From NCBI GenBank assembly GCA_902497035.1, contig CABVDL010000026.1:1-27742 (forward strand): 27,742 nucleotides of DNA. The letters are read 5' to 3'. Under the pieces are notes generated by a model. It was not told the origin of the DNA, did no database searches, and worked only from the letters and a program-made list of their open reading frames with translations. The stretch is from an uncultured Prevotella sp. (GTDB taxonomy: Bacteria > Bacteroidota > Bacteroidia > Bacteroidales > Bacteroidaceae). Below are positions 14,859-23,268 of the stretch, piece after piece. Each line of letters starts with the position of its first letter. The stretch's first letter is position 1. Both the position numbers and the translations under genes were made by a program.

Positions 14859-15881
14859 ATGGGAATGTTTTCAATCGTCCAGGAGATTGCCATGGACCTG
14901 GGTACGGCCAACACCATCATTATCAGTGATGATAAGATTGTGGTTGACGAGCCTTCTGTGGTGGCGCTTGACCGCCGCACCGGCAAGATGATTGCCGTGG
15001 GAGAGAAGGCAAAGATGATGTATGAGAAAACGCACGACAACATACGCACCATCCGACCGTTGCGCGACGGCGTAATCGCCGACTTTACGGCCTGTGAGCA
15101 GATGATGCGTGGTCTCATCAAAATGGTGCATACGGGCAGCCGCCTTTTTTCGCCGTCGCTCCGCATGGTCATCGGTGTGCCTTCCGGCTCTACCGAGGTG
15201 GAGCTTCGTGCTGTACGCGACTCGGCCGAGCATGCCGACGGACGCGATGTCTATCTCATCTTCGAGCCTATGGCGGCTGCCATCGGCATCGGCATTGACG
15301 TAGAGGCGCCCGAGGGCAACATGATTGTCGACATCGGCGGCGGCTCCACAGAGATTGCCGTCATCTCGTTGGGAGGCATTGTGAGCAACAACTCCATCCG
15401 TATTGCCGGCGACGACCTTACGGCCGACATCCAGGAATACATGAGCCGTCAGCACAACGTGAAGGTGTCTGAGCGTATGGCTGAGCGCATCAAGATACAT
15501 GTAGGCTCAGCTTTGACCGACCTTGGCGATGAGGCTCCAGAGGACTATATCGTCCATGGCCCCAACCGTATCACGGCTCTGCCTATGGAGGTGCCGGTAT
15601 GTTATCAGGAGATTGCCCACTGCCTTGACAAGACTGTGGCGAAGATTGAGAATGCCGTGCTGTCAGCCCTTGAGGCCACACCGCCCGAGCTGTATGCCGA
15701 TATCGTCAAGAATGGCATCTATCTTTCAGGCGGAGGCGCATTGCTGCGTGGCCTTGACAAGCGTCTGCAGGACAAGATTAACATTCCCTTCCATATCGCC
15801 GAGGACCCATTGCACAGTGTGGCCAAGGGTGCCGGTATTGCACTGAAGAACGTCGATCGCTTCTCTTTCCTGATGAGATAA
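14859..15881 (+). CDS. mreB: Rod shape-determining protein MreB
   Basis: The 340-residue actin-like protein polymerises under the inner membrane and organises the elongation machinery. Phosphate-1 loop DLGTANT is at residues 13-19, VIGVPSG at 104-110, and phosphate-2 DIGGGSTEIAVIS at 158-170. The C-terminal adenosine region ILSGGGALLRGLDKRL appears here as YLSGGGALLRG. The N-terminal stretch MGMFSIVQEIAMDLG is typical and could give membrane attachment. It is 51 bp after purH and 4 bp before mreC, so the cluster is very likely one operon with mreC, mreD, mrdA and rodA. Full length; identification secure. Confidence 0.97.
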   Translation: MGMFSIVQEIAMDLGTANTIIISDDKIVVDEPSVVALDRRTGKMIAVGEKAKMMYEKTHDNIRTIRPLRDGVIADFTACEQMMRGLIKMVHTGSRLFSPSLRMVIGVPSGSTEVELRAVRDSAEHADGRDVYLIFEPMAAAIGIGIDVEAPEGNMIVDIGGGSTEIAVISLGGIVSNNSIRIAGDDLTADIQEYMSRQHNVKVSERMAERIKIHVGSALTDLGDEAPEDYIVHGPNRITALPMEVPVCYQEIAHCLDKTVAKIENAVLSALEATPPELYADIVKNGIYLSGGGALLRGLDKRLQDKINIPFHIAEDPLHSVAKGAGIALKNVDRFSFLMR

Positions 15882-15885
15882 GCGG

Positions 15886-16752
15886 ATGCATAACCTCTTA
15901 GATTTCCTACAGCGCTATAACCACTGGTTCGTTTTCGTGCTGCTTGAGGTGATAAGCGTCGTGCTGATGGTTCAGTACAACAGCTATCAGGGCAGCGTCT
16001 GGTTCTCGTCGGCCAACGCTGTCTCTGCCAAGATGCTGAGCTGGAATGCTGAGGTTGAGTCCTTCTTCTCAATGTCGAAAGTCAACCAGGAGCTGACACA
16101 GCGCAACCTTTACCTTGAGCAGCAGGTACGCATGCTCTCGGACCAGCTCACTGACAAGACGCACGACTCTACCTGGATCAACCGGGTTGAGCTGTCTTTG
16201 CTCAAGGGCTTCAGACTTATTCCGGCCAAAGTGGTAAGCAACTCGCTCAGTCGCCACGACAACCTCATTACCATTGACAAGGGAGAGGCCGACGGCGTGC
16301 GCAAGGACATGGGTGTGGTTTGCGGCAGTGGTGTGGTGGGCATCGTCTATCTTGCTTCTGCCCACTACGCTGTAGTAATCCCCTTGCTGAATGACAAGTC
16401 CAACGTAAGCTGCCGCATCCGCGGTCGGGGCTACTTTGGCTATCTTCACTGGAACGGCGGCGACTCACGTCTTGCCTATGTTGAGGACATGCCGCGCCAT
16501 GCAAGGTTCAGGCTCTATGACGATGTAGAGACCAGCGGTTTCTCGTCGGTATTTCCTCCAGGTATCCTTGTTGGCAAGATTATGCATGTGTATAACTCTG
16601 CCGACGGTGTCTCGTATCGCCTGCAGGTGCGTCTTTCCACTGACTTCGCACGACTGCGCGACGTGTGCGTCATCGACAATGCTCCCGTCATGGAGCAGCT
16701 TAACGTACTCAGGGCAGCGCAGGACTCCTTGCGCCCTAAAGAAAGTCATTAG
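15886..16752 (+). CDS. mreC: Rod shape-determining protein MreC
   Basis: The 288-residue protein has a single membrane helix near the N terminus (about residues 13-30), a coiled-coil periplasmic segment (about 60-88, EVESFFSMSKVNQELTQRN onward) and the beta-rich MreC core, with landmarks RLIPAKVVSNS, NLITIDKGEADGVRKDMGVV and GSGVVGIV. MreC bridges MreB and MreD to PBP2 in the periplasm and activates the elongation complex. It starts 4 bp after the mreB stop and ends 2 bp before mreD. Length is normal for the family in Bacteroidetes. Confidence 0.95.
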   Translation: MHNLLDFLQRYNHWFVFVLLEVISVVLMVQYNSYQGSVWFSSANAVSAKMLSWNAEVESFFSMSKVNQELTQRNLYLEQQVRMLSDQLTDKTHDSTWINRVELSLLKGFRLIPAKVVSNSLSRHDNLITIDKGEADGVRKDMGVVCGSGVVGIVYLASAHYAVVIPLLNDKSNVSCRIRGRGYFGYLHWNGGDSRLAYVEDMPRHARFRLYDDVETSGFSSVFPPGILVGKIMHVYNSADGVSYRLQVRLSTDFARLRDVCVIDNAPVMEQLNVLRAAQDSLRPKESH

Positions 16753-16754
16753 CC

Positions 16755-17255
16755 ATGAATATCGAGTTCTTGAAACGACTGTTGCTCTTCCTGGGTTTGC
16801 TGGTGGCACAGGTGCTGGTACTCAATCATATCCATCTCTTTGGCTATGCGGTGCCGCTGCTCTACATCTATTTTGTCATCAGTTCCCGGCGAAACTATCC
16901 CCGTTGGGCCATCCTGGTGTGGAGCTTCCTGCTCGGTTTGGGCGTTGACGTGTCATCAAATACGCCGGGCCTCGCCGCAGCGTCTATGACGCTCATGGGG
17001 CTGTTGCAGCCATACGCGCTTGAGCTTTTTGTGCAGCGCGACAGCAACGACGACCTGCAGCCGGCCATCTGCAATTTAGGTCCAACGAGATATCTGAGCT
17101 ATGCGGCCATGCTCACGGGCGGCTACTGCCTCGTGTTCTTTACGCTGGAGTCGTTTACCTTTTTCAATTGGCTCCACTGGCTGCTGAGCGTGACGACAAG
17201 TACGGCCCTTACCCTGCTCTTGGTGATGGTGATTGACAATTTGAGAAAACAATAA
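16755..17255 (+). CDS. mreD: Rod shape-determining protein MreD
   Basis: The 166-residue, very hydrophobic protein has about five predicted membrane segments. The family motif GLGVDVSSNTPGLAAASM lies at about residues 62-79. MreD is the integral membrane partner of MreC in the elongation complex. It begins 2 bp after mreC and is followed 43 bp later by mrdA. Sequence conservation of MreD is low in general, so the call rests on hydrophobicity, this motif and gene order. Confidence 0.92.
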   Translation: MNIEFLKRLLLFLGLLVAQVLVLNHIHLFGYAVPLLYIYFVISSRRNYPRWAILVWSFLLGLGVDVSSNTPGLAAASMTLMGLLQPYALELFVQRDSNDDLQPAICNLGPTRYLSYAAMLTGGYCLVFFTLESFTFFNWLHWLLSVTTSTALTLLLVMVIDNLRKQ

Positions 17256-17298
17256 AGAGACCTTGCTGACATATACGGCAGGGCATAGAAGGAAAAGC

Positions 17299-19149
17299 AT
17301 GAGTAATTTCGACCTTGAACATCGGAAGGTTGTTATTGGCGGTGTGGCCATATTCGTTGTGGTGGCCTATATCGTCAGGCTCTTTGCGCTCCAGCTGATG
17401 AGCGATGACTATCGCAAGAGCGCCGACTCCAACGCTTTTCTGAAGAAAATTGAATATCCGAGCCGCGGCATCATCCGCGACCGTAACGGCAAGCTGCTGG
17501 TGTTCAACCAGCCGTCCTATGACATTATGGTGGTGATGAACGAGGAGCGCGGCCACCTTGACACGCTCGATTTCTGCCAGACCCTCGGTATCACCAAGGA
17601 CTATTTCATCCAGCGGATGAACGACATCAAGGACCCCTCAAAAAACCCCGGCTACTCGCGCTTCACGCAGCAGCTCTTTATGACACAAGTCGATGATAAG
17701 AACTTCAGCGTGTTTCGTGAGAAGATGTTTCGCTTCCCGGGTTTCTATGTGCAGAAGCGTACGGTGCGCCAGTACCAGTACCCTTACGGTGCCCATGTGT
17801 TGGGCGAGGTGGCGGAGGTGTCGCAGTCGGATATCGATGAGGATCCCTACTACCAGCCTGGCGACTATATCGGCAAGCTCGGTGTGGAGCGCAGCTATGA
17901 AAAGGAGCTCCGCGGCGAGAAAGGTGTCCAAATACTCTTGCGCGACGCGCACGGCCGCGTGCAGGGCCGCTATATGAACGGTCGCTACGACCGTCGCCCT
18001 CGGCCGGGCCATGACCTGACGCTGGGCCTCGACGTGCGGTTGCAGGCCTTGGGCGAGAAGATGCTTGAGGGCAAGATTGGGGCCATCGTCGCCATTGAGC
18101 CATCCACGGGCGAGGTGCTGTGCATGGTGTCATCGCCAAGCTACGACCCGCGTCTGCTGGAAGGCCGCAATCGCTCGAAATACCACAAGCAGCTGACCCA
18201 TAACGTGTGGAAGCCGCTGCTCAACCGTGCCATCATGGGCCAGTATCCGCCCGGCTCCACGTTCAAGACTTCACAGGCGCTGACTTTCCTCAGCGAGGGC
18301 ATTATTACGCCCAACACACTCTTCCCGTGTCACCGGGGCTTCTATTACCGCGGTCTGCACGTGGGCTGCCATGCTCACGCCTCACCCTTGAGCCTTGTTC
18401 CGGCCATCAGCACGTCGTGTAACGGCTATTTCTGCTGGGGATTGTTCTATATGATGAGTAATCGCCGCAAATATAAGAATGTTGATGAGGCCATGAACAC
18501 GTGGCGCGACTATATGGTGAGCATGGGCTTCGGCTACCGGCTCGGCATCGACCTGCCCGGTGAGAAGCGCGGACTGATACCAAACGCCCAGTTCTACGAC
18601 AAGGCCTATCACGGCAGCTGGAACGGACTGACCGTTATCAGTATCGGTATAGGCCAGGGCGAGGTAAATCTGACGCCGCTGCAGATTGCCAACCTCGGGG
18701 CTACCATCGCCAATCGCGGCTACTATTACGTGCCTCATGTGGTGAAGAGCATCAAGGGTGAGCCCATTGACACTACGTTTACGCGCCGTCATTATACCCG
18801 TGCCTCGCGTCGGGCTTACGACTATGTAGTGGCAGGCATGCGGTCGTCGGCTCTCGGCGGCACCTGCAAGCACTTCCGCAATTTCGACTTCCCCATCTGC
18901 GGCAAGACGGGTACGGCTCAGAACCGCGGGCAGGACCACTCCGTGTGCATGGCCTTTGCCCCGATGGACAAGCCGAAGATTGCCGTTGCCGTCTATGTGG
19001 AGAACGGCGGCTTTGGAGCCGACTTCGCCGTGCCCATGGCGGGCGTGCTGCTCGAACAATACGTCAAGGGAAAACTGTCACCCGCCCGTCAGCGTGAGGC
19101 GGATGAACTACAGAAGAGAAGAATTGCCTATGGCTCAAGAAACAGATAA
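17299..19149 (+). CDS. mrdA: Penicillin-binding protein 2 (elongasome transpeptidase)
   Basis: The start chosen is ATG 17299, preceded by AAGGA at 17289, giving 616 residues; the ATG at 17263 would add 12 residues without a better start context. One membrane anchor (about residues 11-33) is followed by the PBP dimerisation/pedestal domain (YPSRGIIRDRNG at 53-64) and the transpeptidase domain with all three active-site motifs: STFK (Ser320, Lys323), SCN (373-375) and KTG (536-538). PBP2 cross-links peptidoglycan during side-wall growth and works with RodA, whose gene overlaps its 3' end by 20 bp. The usual complement of mecillinam-target features is present. Confidence 0.96.
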   Translation: MSNFDLEHRKVVIGGVAIFVVVAYIVRLFALQLMSDDYRKSADSNAFLKKIEYPSRGIIRDRNGKLLVFNQPSYDIMVVMNEERGHLDTLDFCQTLGITKDYFIQRMNDIKDPSKNPGYSRFTQQLFMTQVDDKNFSVFREKMFRFPGFYVQKRTVRQYQYPYGAHVLGEVAEVSQSDIDEDPYYQPGDYIGKLGVERSYEKELRGEKGVQILLRDAHGRVQGRYMNGRYDRRPRPGHDLTLGLDVRLQALGEKMLEGKIGAIVAIEPSTGEVLCMVSSPSYDPRLLEGRNRSKYHKQLTHNVWKPLLNRAIMGQYPPGSTFKTSQALTFLSEGIITPNTLFPCHRGFYYRGLHVGCHAHASPLSLVPAISTSCNGYFCWGLFYMMSNRRKYKNVDEAMNTWRDYMVSMGFGYRLGIDLPGEKRGLIPNAQFYDKAYHGSWNGLTVISIGIGQGEVNLTPLQIANLGATIANRGYYYVPHVVKSIKGEPIDTTFTRRHYTRASRRAYDYVVAGMRSSALGGTCKHFRNFDFPICGKTGTAQNRGQDHSVCMAFAPMDKPKIAVAVYVENGGFGADFAVPMAGVLLEQYVKGKLSPARQREADELQKRRIAYGSRNR

Positions 19150-20599
19150 GCGACCGAGTGTCATCCGTAGCCTCGACTGGTGGACGGTGGGCATCTACCT
19201 GGCCCTGCTGGTGCTGGGCTGGATGAGTGTGTGCGGTGCCAGCTATACCTATGGTGAGACCGACATCTTCAGTCTCTCCACGCGCTCGGGCATGCAGATT
19301 GTCTGGATAGGCACGTCACTGGTACTGGGCTTTGTGCTGCTGATGCTCGACGACCGGTTCTACGACACTTTCGCCTACGTCATCTATGCGGCGCTGCTGC
19401 TGTTGCTCTTTGTCACGATATTCAATCCGCACGAGATTAAGGGTTCCCGGTCGTGGCTGGTGCTGGGTCCGCTGCGTCTGCAGCCGGCCGAGTTCGCCAA
19501 GTTTGCCACGGCACTGGCGGTGTCGAAGCTGATGAGCACCTACGGCTTCGACATGAGGAACCCGCGCCATTTCTTCGCGGCCGTGGGCATCGTGCTGTTG
19601 CCGATGCTCTTCATCGTCGGCCAGCGTGAGACAGGCTCTGCCCTTGTCTACCTGGCATTTTTCCTGATGTTCTACCGCGAGGGCATGCCCGGCGCCATCC
19701 TCTTTACAGGCGTGGCGATGGTCATCTACTTTGTCGTGGGTATCAAGTATGAGCAGGTGTTTCTGTGGGACACGCCCACTTCGGTTGGAAAGTTCATCGT
19801 CCTGCTGCTGGTACAGCTGTTCTCCTCGGTGATGGTTTATATCTATGCGCGCAACAGGCAGCGGGCGCTCGCTTGCGCGGGCGTATGTATTGGTCTGACG
19901 CTTGTCATGCTTCTGTTCTCAGAGTTTGTCATTCCTTTCGATGTCGTATGGGTGCAGTTGCTCCTTTGTGCCGCGGTCATCGGCTATTTCGTCTATGAGG
20001 GACTTGCAACGCGCATCATGCACTACCTGTTCATCGCGCTGTTTGCCGTGGGGTCCGTCATCTTCTTCTATAGTGCCGACTACGTGCTAAACGACATCAT
20101 GGAGCCGCACCAGCGGGTGCGTATCAATGTGCTGCTCGGTTTGGATGACGACCTTGCCGGCGCGGGCTACAACGTGCACCAGAGTGAGATCGCTATCGGG
20201 TCTGGCGGCCTGAAAGGCAAGGGCTTCCTCAATGGCACGCAGACCAAGTTGAAATTTGTCCCCGAGCAGGATACCGACTTTATCTTCTGCACGGTAGGCG
20301 AGGAGGAGGGCTTCGTCGGCTCGGCCGGCGTGCTTTTGCTGTTCCTTGCGCTCATCCTGCGCATCATCCGCCTTTCCGAGCGGCAACCGTTCAAATTCGG
20401 GCGCGTCTATGGCTATTGCGTGGCGAGTATCTTTCTGTTCCATGTCTTCATCAATGTGGGCATGGTGCTTGGTCTGACACCCGTCATCGGCATTCCGCTG
20501 CCATTCTTCAGCTATGGCGGATCGTCGCTGTGGGGTTTTACCATCCTGCTGTTCATCTTCCTGAGAATAGATGCCGGACGCAATCTGGTGAGAACGTAG
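19130..20599 (+). CDS. rodA: RodA, SEDS-family peptidoglycan glycosyltransferase
   Basis: The start at ATG 19130 (MAQETDKRPS) lies inside the mrdA 3' end, a 20-bp overlap; upstream in-frame sequence is shadow of mrdA. The 489-residue polytopic membrane protein has the SEDS landmarks GSRSWLVLGPLRLQPAEFAK (105-124), HQRVRINVLLGLDDD (327-341), GAGYNVHQSEIAIGSGG (344-360), GKGFLNGTQ (363-371) and the catalytic-region DTDFIFCTVGEE with Asp383. It polymerises lipid II into glycan strands with PBP2. It is about 120 residues longer than E. coli RodA. The extra part is a hydrophobic block at about 195-315, before the conserved periplasmic loop, that adds several membrane segments; I believe longer RodA is common in Bacteroidetes. 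Confidence 0.96.
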   Translation: MAQETDKRPSVIRSLDWWTVGIYLALLVLGWMSVCGASYTYGETDIFSLSTRSGMQIVWIGTSLVLGFVLLMLDDRFYDTFAYVIYAALLLLLFVTIFNPHEIKGSRSWLVLGPLRLQPAEFAKFATALAVSKLMSTYGFDMRNPRHFFAAVGIVLLPMLFIVGQRETGSALVYLAFFLMFYREGMPGAILFTGVAMVIYFVVGIKYEQVFLWDTPTSVGKFIVLLLVQLFSSVMVYIYARNRQRALACAGVCIGLTLVMLLFSEFVIPFDVVWVQLLLCAAVIGYFVYEGLATRIMHYLFIALFAVGSVIFFYSADYVLNDIMEPHQRVRINVLLGLDDDLAGAGYNVHQSEIAIGSGGLKGKGFLNGTQTKLKFVPEQDTDFIFCTVGEEEGFVGSAGVLLLFLALILRIIRLSERQPFKFGRVYGYCVASIFLFHVFINVGMVLGLTPVIGIPLPFFSYGGSSLWGFTILLFIFLRIDAGRNLVRT

Positions 20600-20606
20600 C
20601 GCTATT

Positions 20607-20644
20607 CAGCCGCAGCCGAAGATGCCACGCGGCTGCTGCGGCTG
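20607..20644. terminator. Hairpin between convergent rodA and mnmA
   Basis: CAGCCGCAGC (20607-20616) and GCTGCGGCTG (20635-20644) form a perfect 10-bp G+C-rich stem with an 18-nt loop. It sits in the 68-bp gap between the converging genes rodA and mnmA, so it could terminate either. Neither strand has a clear U-tract after the stem, so it may work with Rho or by blocking readthrough. Confidence 0.45.
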
Positions 20645-20667
20645 TGTGTATGAGGTAAGGCCGCCTG

Positions 20668-21753
20668 TTAAACGGTGATTTCGCCCGAACCGTAGCATTT
20701 GTGGTGCTGCTCATCGTAGATGACGCAGAACTGTCCGGGGGCGACGCCGTGGATGCGCCCGTCGCTGTGGATGATGTACGTGCCGTCATTTTCTGGCTCT
20801 ATCGTAGCCGGATGGTACTCTGGCGTGTGGCGTATCTTGAATGTGACGCGCTGGGGCAGGGCTGTGACGCCTTCGGTGAGGAAGTCGAAGTCGTGTATTC
20901 TGAAGTCTTGCTTGTAGGCTGTCGCGGGGTCGTAGCCATGGGAGACGAGGAGTATGTTCCTCGCTACGTCTTTCTTAACCACGAACCAGGGGCCGCCTCC
21001 CAGACCGAGTCCCTTGCGCTGTCCGATGGTATGGAACCATAGTCCGCGGTGCTGTCCGATAACCTTACCGGTCTCCAGCTCCACGATGTCGCCCGGCTGC
21101 TCACCGAGATAGCGGCGTACGTATTCGTTATAGTTGATGTTGCCGAGAAAGCAGATGCCCTGCGAGTCCTTTCGCTTGGCGTTGACGAGATGCTCTCTTT
21201 CGGCAATCTCGCGCACCTCGTTCTTCTCATAGTGGCCGATGGGGAAGAGCGCCTTCTTCAGTTGCCACTGGTAAATCTGTGCGAGGAAATCAGTCTGGTC
21301 CTTCACCGGGTCAGGGCTGGTGGTGAGCCACTTGCGACCGTCTATCCACTCGGTCTGCGCATAGTGGCCGGTGGCGATAAGGTCGTAGTTGTGCCCCATC
21401 TTTTCGTCAAAGGCTCCGAACTTGATAAGCCGGTTGCACATCACGTCGGGATTGGGCGTGAAGCCGGCCCTCACTTTCTCCATGGTGTAGCGTGTCACCT
21501 GGCTCCAGTATTCCTTGTGGCAGTCGATGACCCGCAGGCTGCAGTGGTACTTGGCGGCGACGGCAGTGGCCATCTCCATGTCCTCCTCTGAGTTGCAGTC
21601 CCATTCCTCTTTCTCCTCGGGTCCTATCTTGATGTAGAAGCAGTCGGGATGGAGGCCGCGGCTGACGAGTTCGTATACGACGACGCTGCTGTCAACGCCT
21701 CCCGAGAGCAGTACGGCGATGCGCTTGTCGCGCAGTGATTCGTAGTCTGTCAT
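20668..21753 (-). CDS. mnmA: tRNA-specific 2-thiouridylase MnmA
   Basis: The 361-residue enzyme adds sulfur to C2 of U34 in tRNAs for Lys, Glu and Gln. The PP-loop LLSGGVDSSVVVYEL is at residues 15-29. The catalytic cysteines appear in NPDVMCNRLIKFG (Cys106) and DSQGICFLG (Cys201). The C-terminal part contains GLWFHTIGQRKGLGLGGGPWFVV (read from about 237), which is diagnostic of MnmA. The gene starts in a 4-bp ATGA overlap with the upstream small exported-protein gene and is last in the gpsA-pgi-HAD-exported protein-mnmA run. Full length. Bacteroidetes often carry more than one mnmA copy, and I cannot tell which this is. Confidence 0.95.
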   Translation of the reverse strand: MTDYESLRDKRIAVLLSGGVDSSVVVYELVSRGLHPDCFYIKIGPEEKEEWDCNSEEDMEMATAVAAKYHCSLRVIDCHKEYWSQVTRYTMEKVRAGFTPNPDVMCNRLIKFGAFDEKMGHNYDLIATGHYAQTEWIDGRKWLTTSPDPVKDQTDFLAQIYQWQLKKALFPIGHYEKNEVREIAEREHLVNAKRKDSQGICFLGNINYNEYVRRYLGEQPGDIVELETGKVIGQHRGLWFHTIGQRKGLGLGGGPWFVVKKDVARNILLVSHGYDPATAYKQDFRIHDFDFLTEGVTALPQRVTFKIRHTPEYHPATIEPENDGTYIIHSDGRIHGVAPGQFCVIYDEQHHKCYGSGEITV

Positions 21754-22379
21754 TGTGTCTTTTCCTCCTTGTCATTGTTGTTGTCGGCGGCCTTGGTCTT
21801 TTCTTCCTCCTCCTGTTTCTTTTTAGTCTTGGCCTCTTCCAGCGCCTTGTTGTAGGCGTTGACGATGGGGTCGCCGCTGTTGTCCATCTCCTGGAACTTC
21901 TCGCGGGTGATGCGCAGGTGCTTGCGGTCGCGACGGCCGCGCTTGTCAAGCATGTTGGCAAAGTCAAAACCGATGCTTACCGTTCCGCTTGATGGCGCTG
22001 ACACCGGTGTGTTCCGTTTCCATTCGTTGACATTGTCCTTGATATGGTTCTTTCCCCATACGGTGACCTGCCCGATGCCTGTACCCTCGGGGATGAGGAA
22101 GGTGGAGTCGCGCAGGTCGCTCACTACGAGACGCTCGGGGATGTAGCCGTGCTTGAAGACGGTAAGGGTATCGAACTTCGCCGGTACCTTGCAGATGCCT
22201 CTCCAGTTGGTGGTGTCGCGGTAGCCTGTTTCCGTGCTGACGATGACGCTGCGCATGGGTACCTTCGTCTCGATGTCGCAGACGACGAGCCGGCGCAGTG
22301 GAGTAGTGCTGTTGCCCTCCTGGGCTTTCAGACTGATGACGGCTAGCACCAGGATGAGAAGAAGAATGAAGTGCTTCAT
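21750..22379 (-). CDS. Small exported protein with carboxypeptidase-regulatory-like domain (paralogue B)
   Basis: The ATG at 22379 (MKHFILLLILVLAVISLKAQ) gives 209 residues with a clear signal peptide; the longer frame from 22604 is shadow of the HAD gene. A regulatory-like beta domain carries DTTNWRGICKVPAKFDTL (55-72) and VTVWGK (105-110). A basic helix follows, with KRGRRDRKHLRITREKF (146-162), then EMDNSGDPIVNAYNKALEE. The tail (about 183-209) is a charged, low-complexity stretch rich in Lys, Glu and Asn, absent from the relative at 13492-14040. The shared order of KFDTL, RRDRKH and MD-x-PI-x-YxxAL marks the two as paralogues. The function is unknown. It lies 29 bp after the HAD gene and overlaps mnmA by 4 bp. 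Confidence 0.85.
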   Translation of the reverse strand: MKHFILLLILVLAVISLKAQEGNSTTPLRRLVVCDIETKVPMRSVIVSTETGYRDTTNWRGICKVPAKFDTLTVFKHGYIPERLVVSDLRDSTFLIPEGTGIGQVTVWGKNHIKDNVNEWKRNTPVSAPSSGTVSIGFDFANMLDKRGRRDRKHLRITREKFQEMDNSGDPIVNAYNKALEEAKTKKKQEEEEKTKAADNNNDKEEKTQ

Positions 22380-22408
22380 AGACGATAATGCGGCGAAAAG
22401 TTGGATAA

Positions 22409-23167
22409 TCATTGTCTGACAGCTGCCATGAGCCGCGGCCAGTCGTTGAGCAGGTCCGTGATGGCAGGGTAGAGCAGGTCGCATCCCTCGTCGGTGAGGG
22501 CGCTGTCGGGCAGCGGACCGCTGTTGACGGCAACGGTAAAGCAGCGGGCCGCAACGCCGGCTCTGACACCGAGTGGTGCATTCTCCACCACGATACCCTC
22601 CCAAGGCCTCAGGTCTCCGGCCTTGCGCAGTCCGGTGAGATAAGGGTCGGGATTGGGCTTCCCGCGGCTAACGTCGTAGGCCGTGGTGATATGCTCCGGC
22701 ACAAGGAAATCGCTGAAGTCGGTGAGCAGGCGGTTGATGAGCGGCTTCTGAGCGCTGCCCGTCACCACGTTCACGGTCATTCCGCAGGCCACAATCTTCG
22801 CCATGAGTTCCCTTACGCCCTCGAAGATGGGAGCCTCGGGCATGTTGTGGAAGATGTCGGCTTTCACCTGGTACATCTCTTTGGCGCGTTCCTCGCTGAT
22901 GGTGATGCCCTTTTGCCTTCTCACCATGTCGCGTACGGTGTCGAAACCGCGTGCTCCCTCGGTGGCATAGGCGTCGTGCCGGCTCATGTTGATGCCGAAC
23001 TGCGCCATCGACTGCGTCCAGGCAATGGCGTGGTGGGGCATGGAGTCGTAGATGACACCGTCCATGTCGAACAATACCGCTTTTGGGTTAAAGGTGGGCC
23101 GCTCATTGGGGAAGAGCTTCTCCAACTCGGCGTTGTAGTGGCTTATGGCTTGCTGTATACTTGGCAT
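22409..23167 (-). CDS. HAD-superfamily hydrolase (beta-phosphoglucomutase-like phosphatase)
   Basis: The 252-residue protein has the HAD core. Motif I is VLFDMDGVIYDS (nucleophile Asp34 and Asp36), with a helical cap; motif II is VVTGS (Thr136-Ser138), motif III is RGKPNPDPY (Lys170), and motif IV is VVENAPLGVRAG with Glu195-Asn196. Motif IV thus has E-N where most beta-phosphoglucomutase relatives have E-D; I have the impression that ENAPLGV occurs in a recognised subgroup. The substrate is unknown; phosphosugars are usual for this branch. About 28 residues precede motif I, more than in minimal family members. It lies 101 bp after pgi, with a strong hairpin between them, and 29 bp before paralogue B. 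Confidence 0.88.
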   Translation of the reverse strand: MPSIQQAISHYNAELEKLFPNERPTFNPKAVLFDMDGVIYDSMPHHAIAWTQSMAQFGINMSRHDAYATEGARGFDTVRDMVRRQKGITISEERAKEMYQVKADIFHNMPEAPIFEGVRELMAKIVACGMTVNVVTGSAQKPLINRLLTDFSDFLVPEHITTAYDVSRGKPNPDPYLTGLRKAGDLRPWEGIVVENAPLGVRAGVAARCFTVAVNSGPLPDSALTDEGCDLLYPAITDLLNDWPRLMAAVRQ

Positions 23168-23188
23168 GATGTTGTTTGAAAAGCAGGT

Positions 23189-23215
23189 TGCCCCTTCCCT
23201 TAGCGGGGAGGGGCA
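23189..23215 (-). terminator. Strong hairpin between pgi and the HAD gene
   Basis: TGCCCCTTCCC (23189-23199) pairs with GGGGAGGGGCA (23205-23215), an 11-bp stem with one T-G wobble and a 5-nt loop. It lies in the 101-bp gap following pgi on the minus strand. Downstream on that strand comes AACCTGCTTTTC, a poor U-tract, so it may attenuate rather than fully stop transcription or may stabilise the pgi mRNA 3' end. Confidence 0.5.
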
Positions 23216-23268
23216 GCATATGTTGGCCGATGAATATCGGGCAGCGGAGATAAAGTGTAAGTGAAAGC

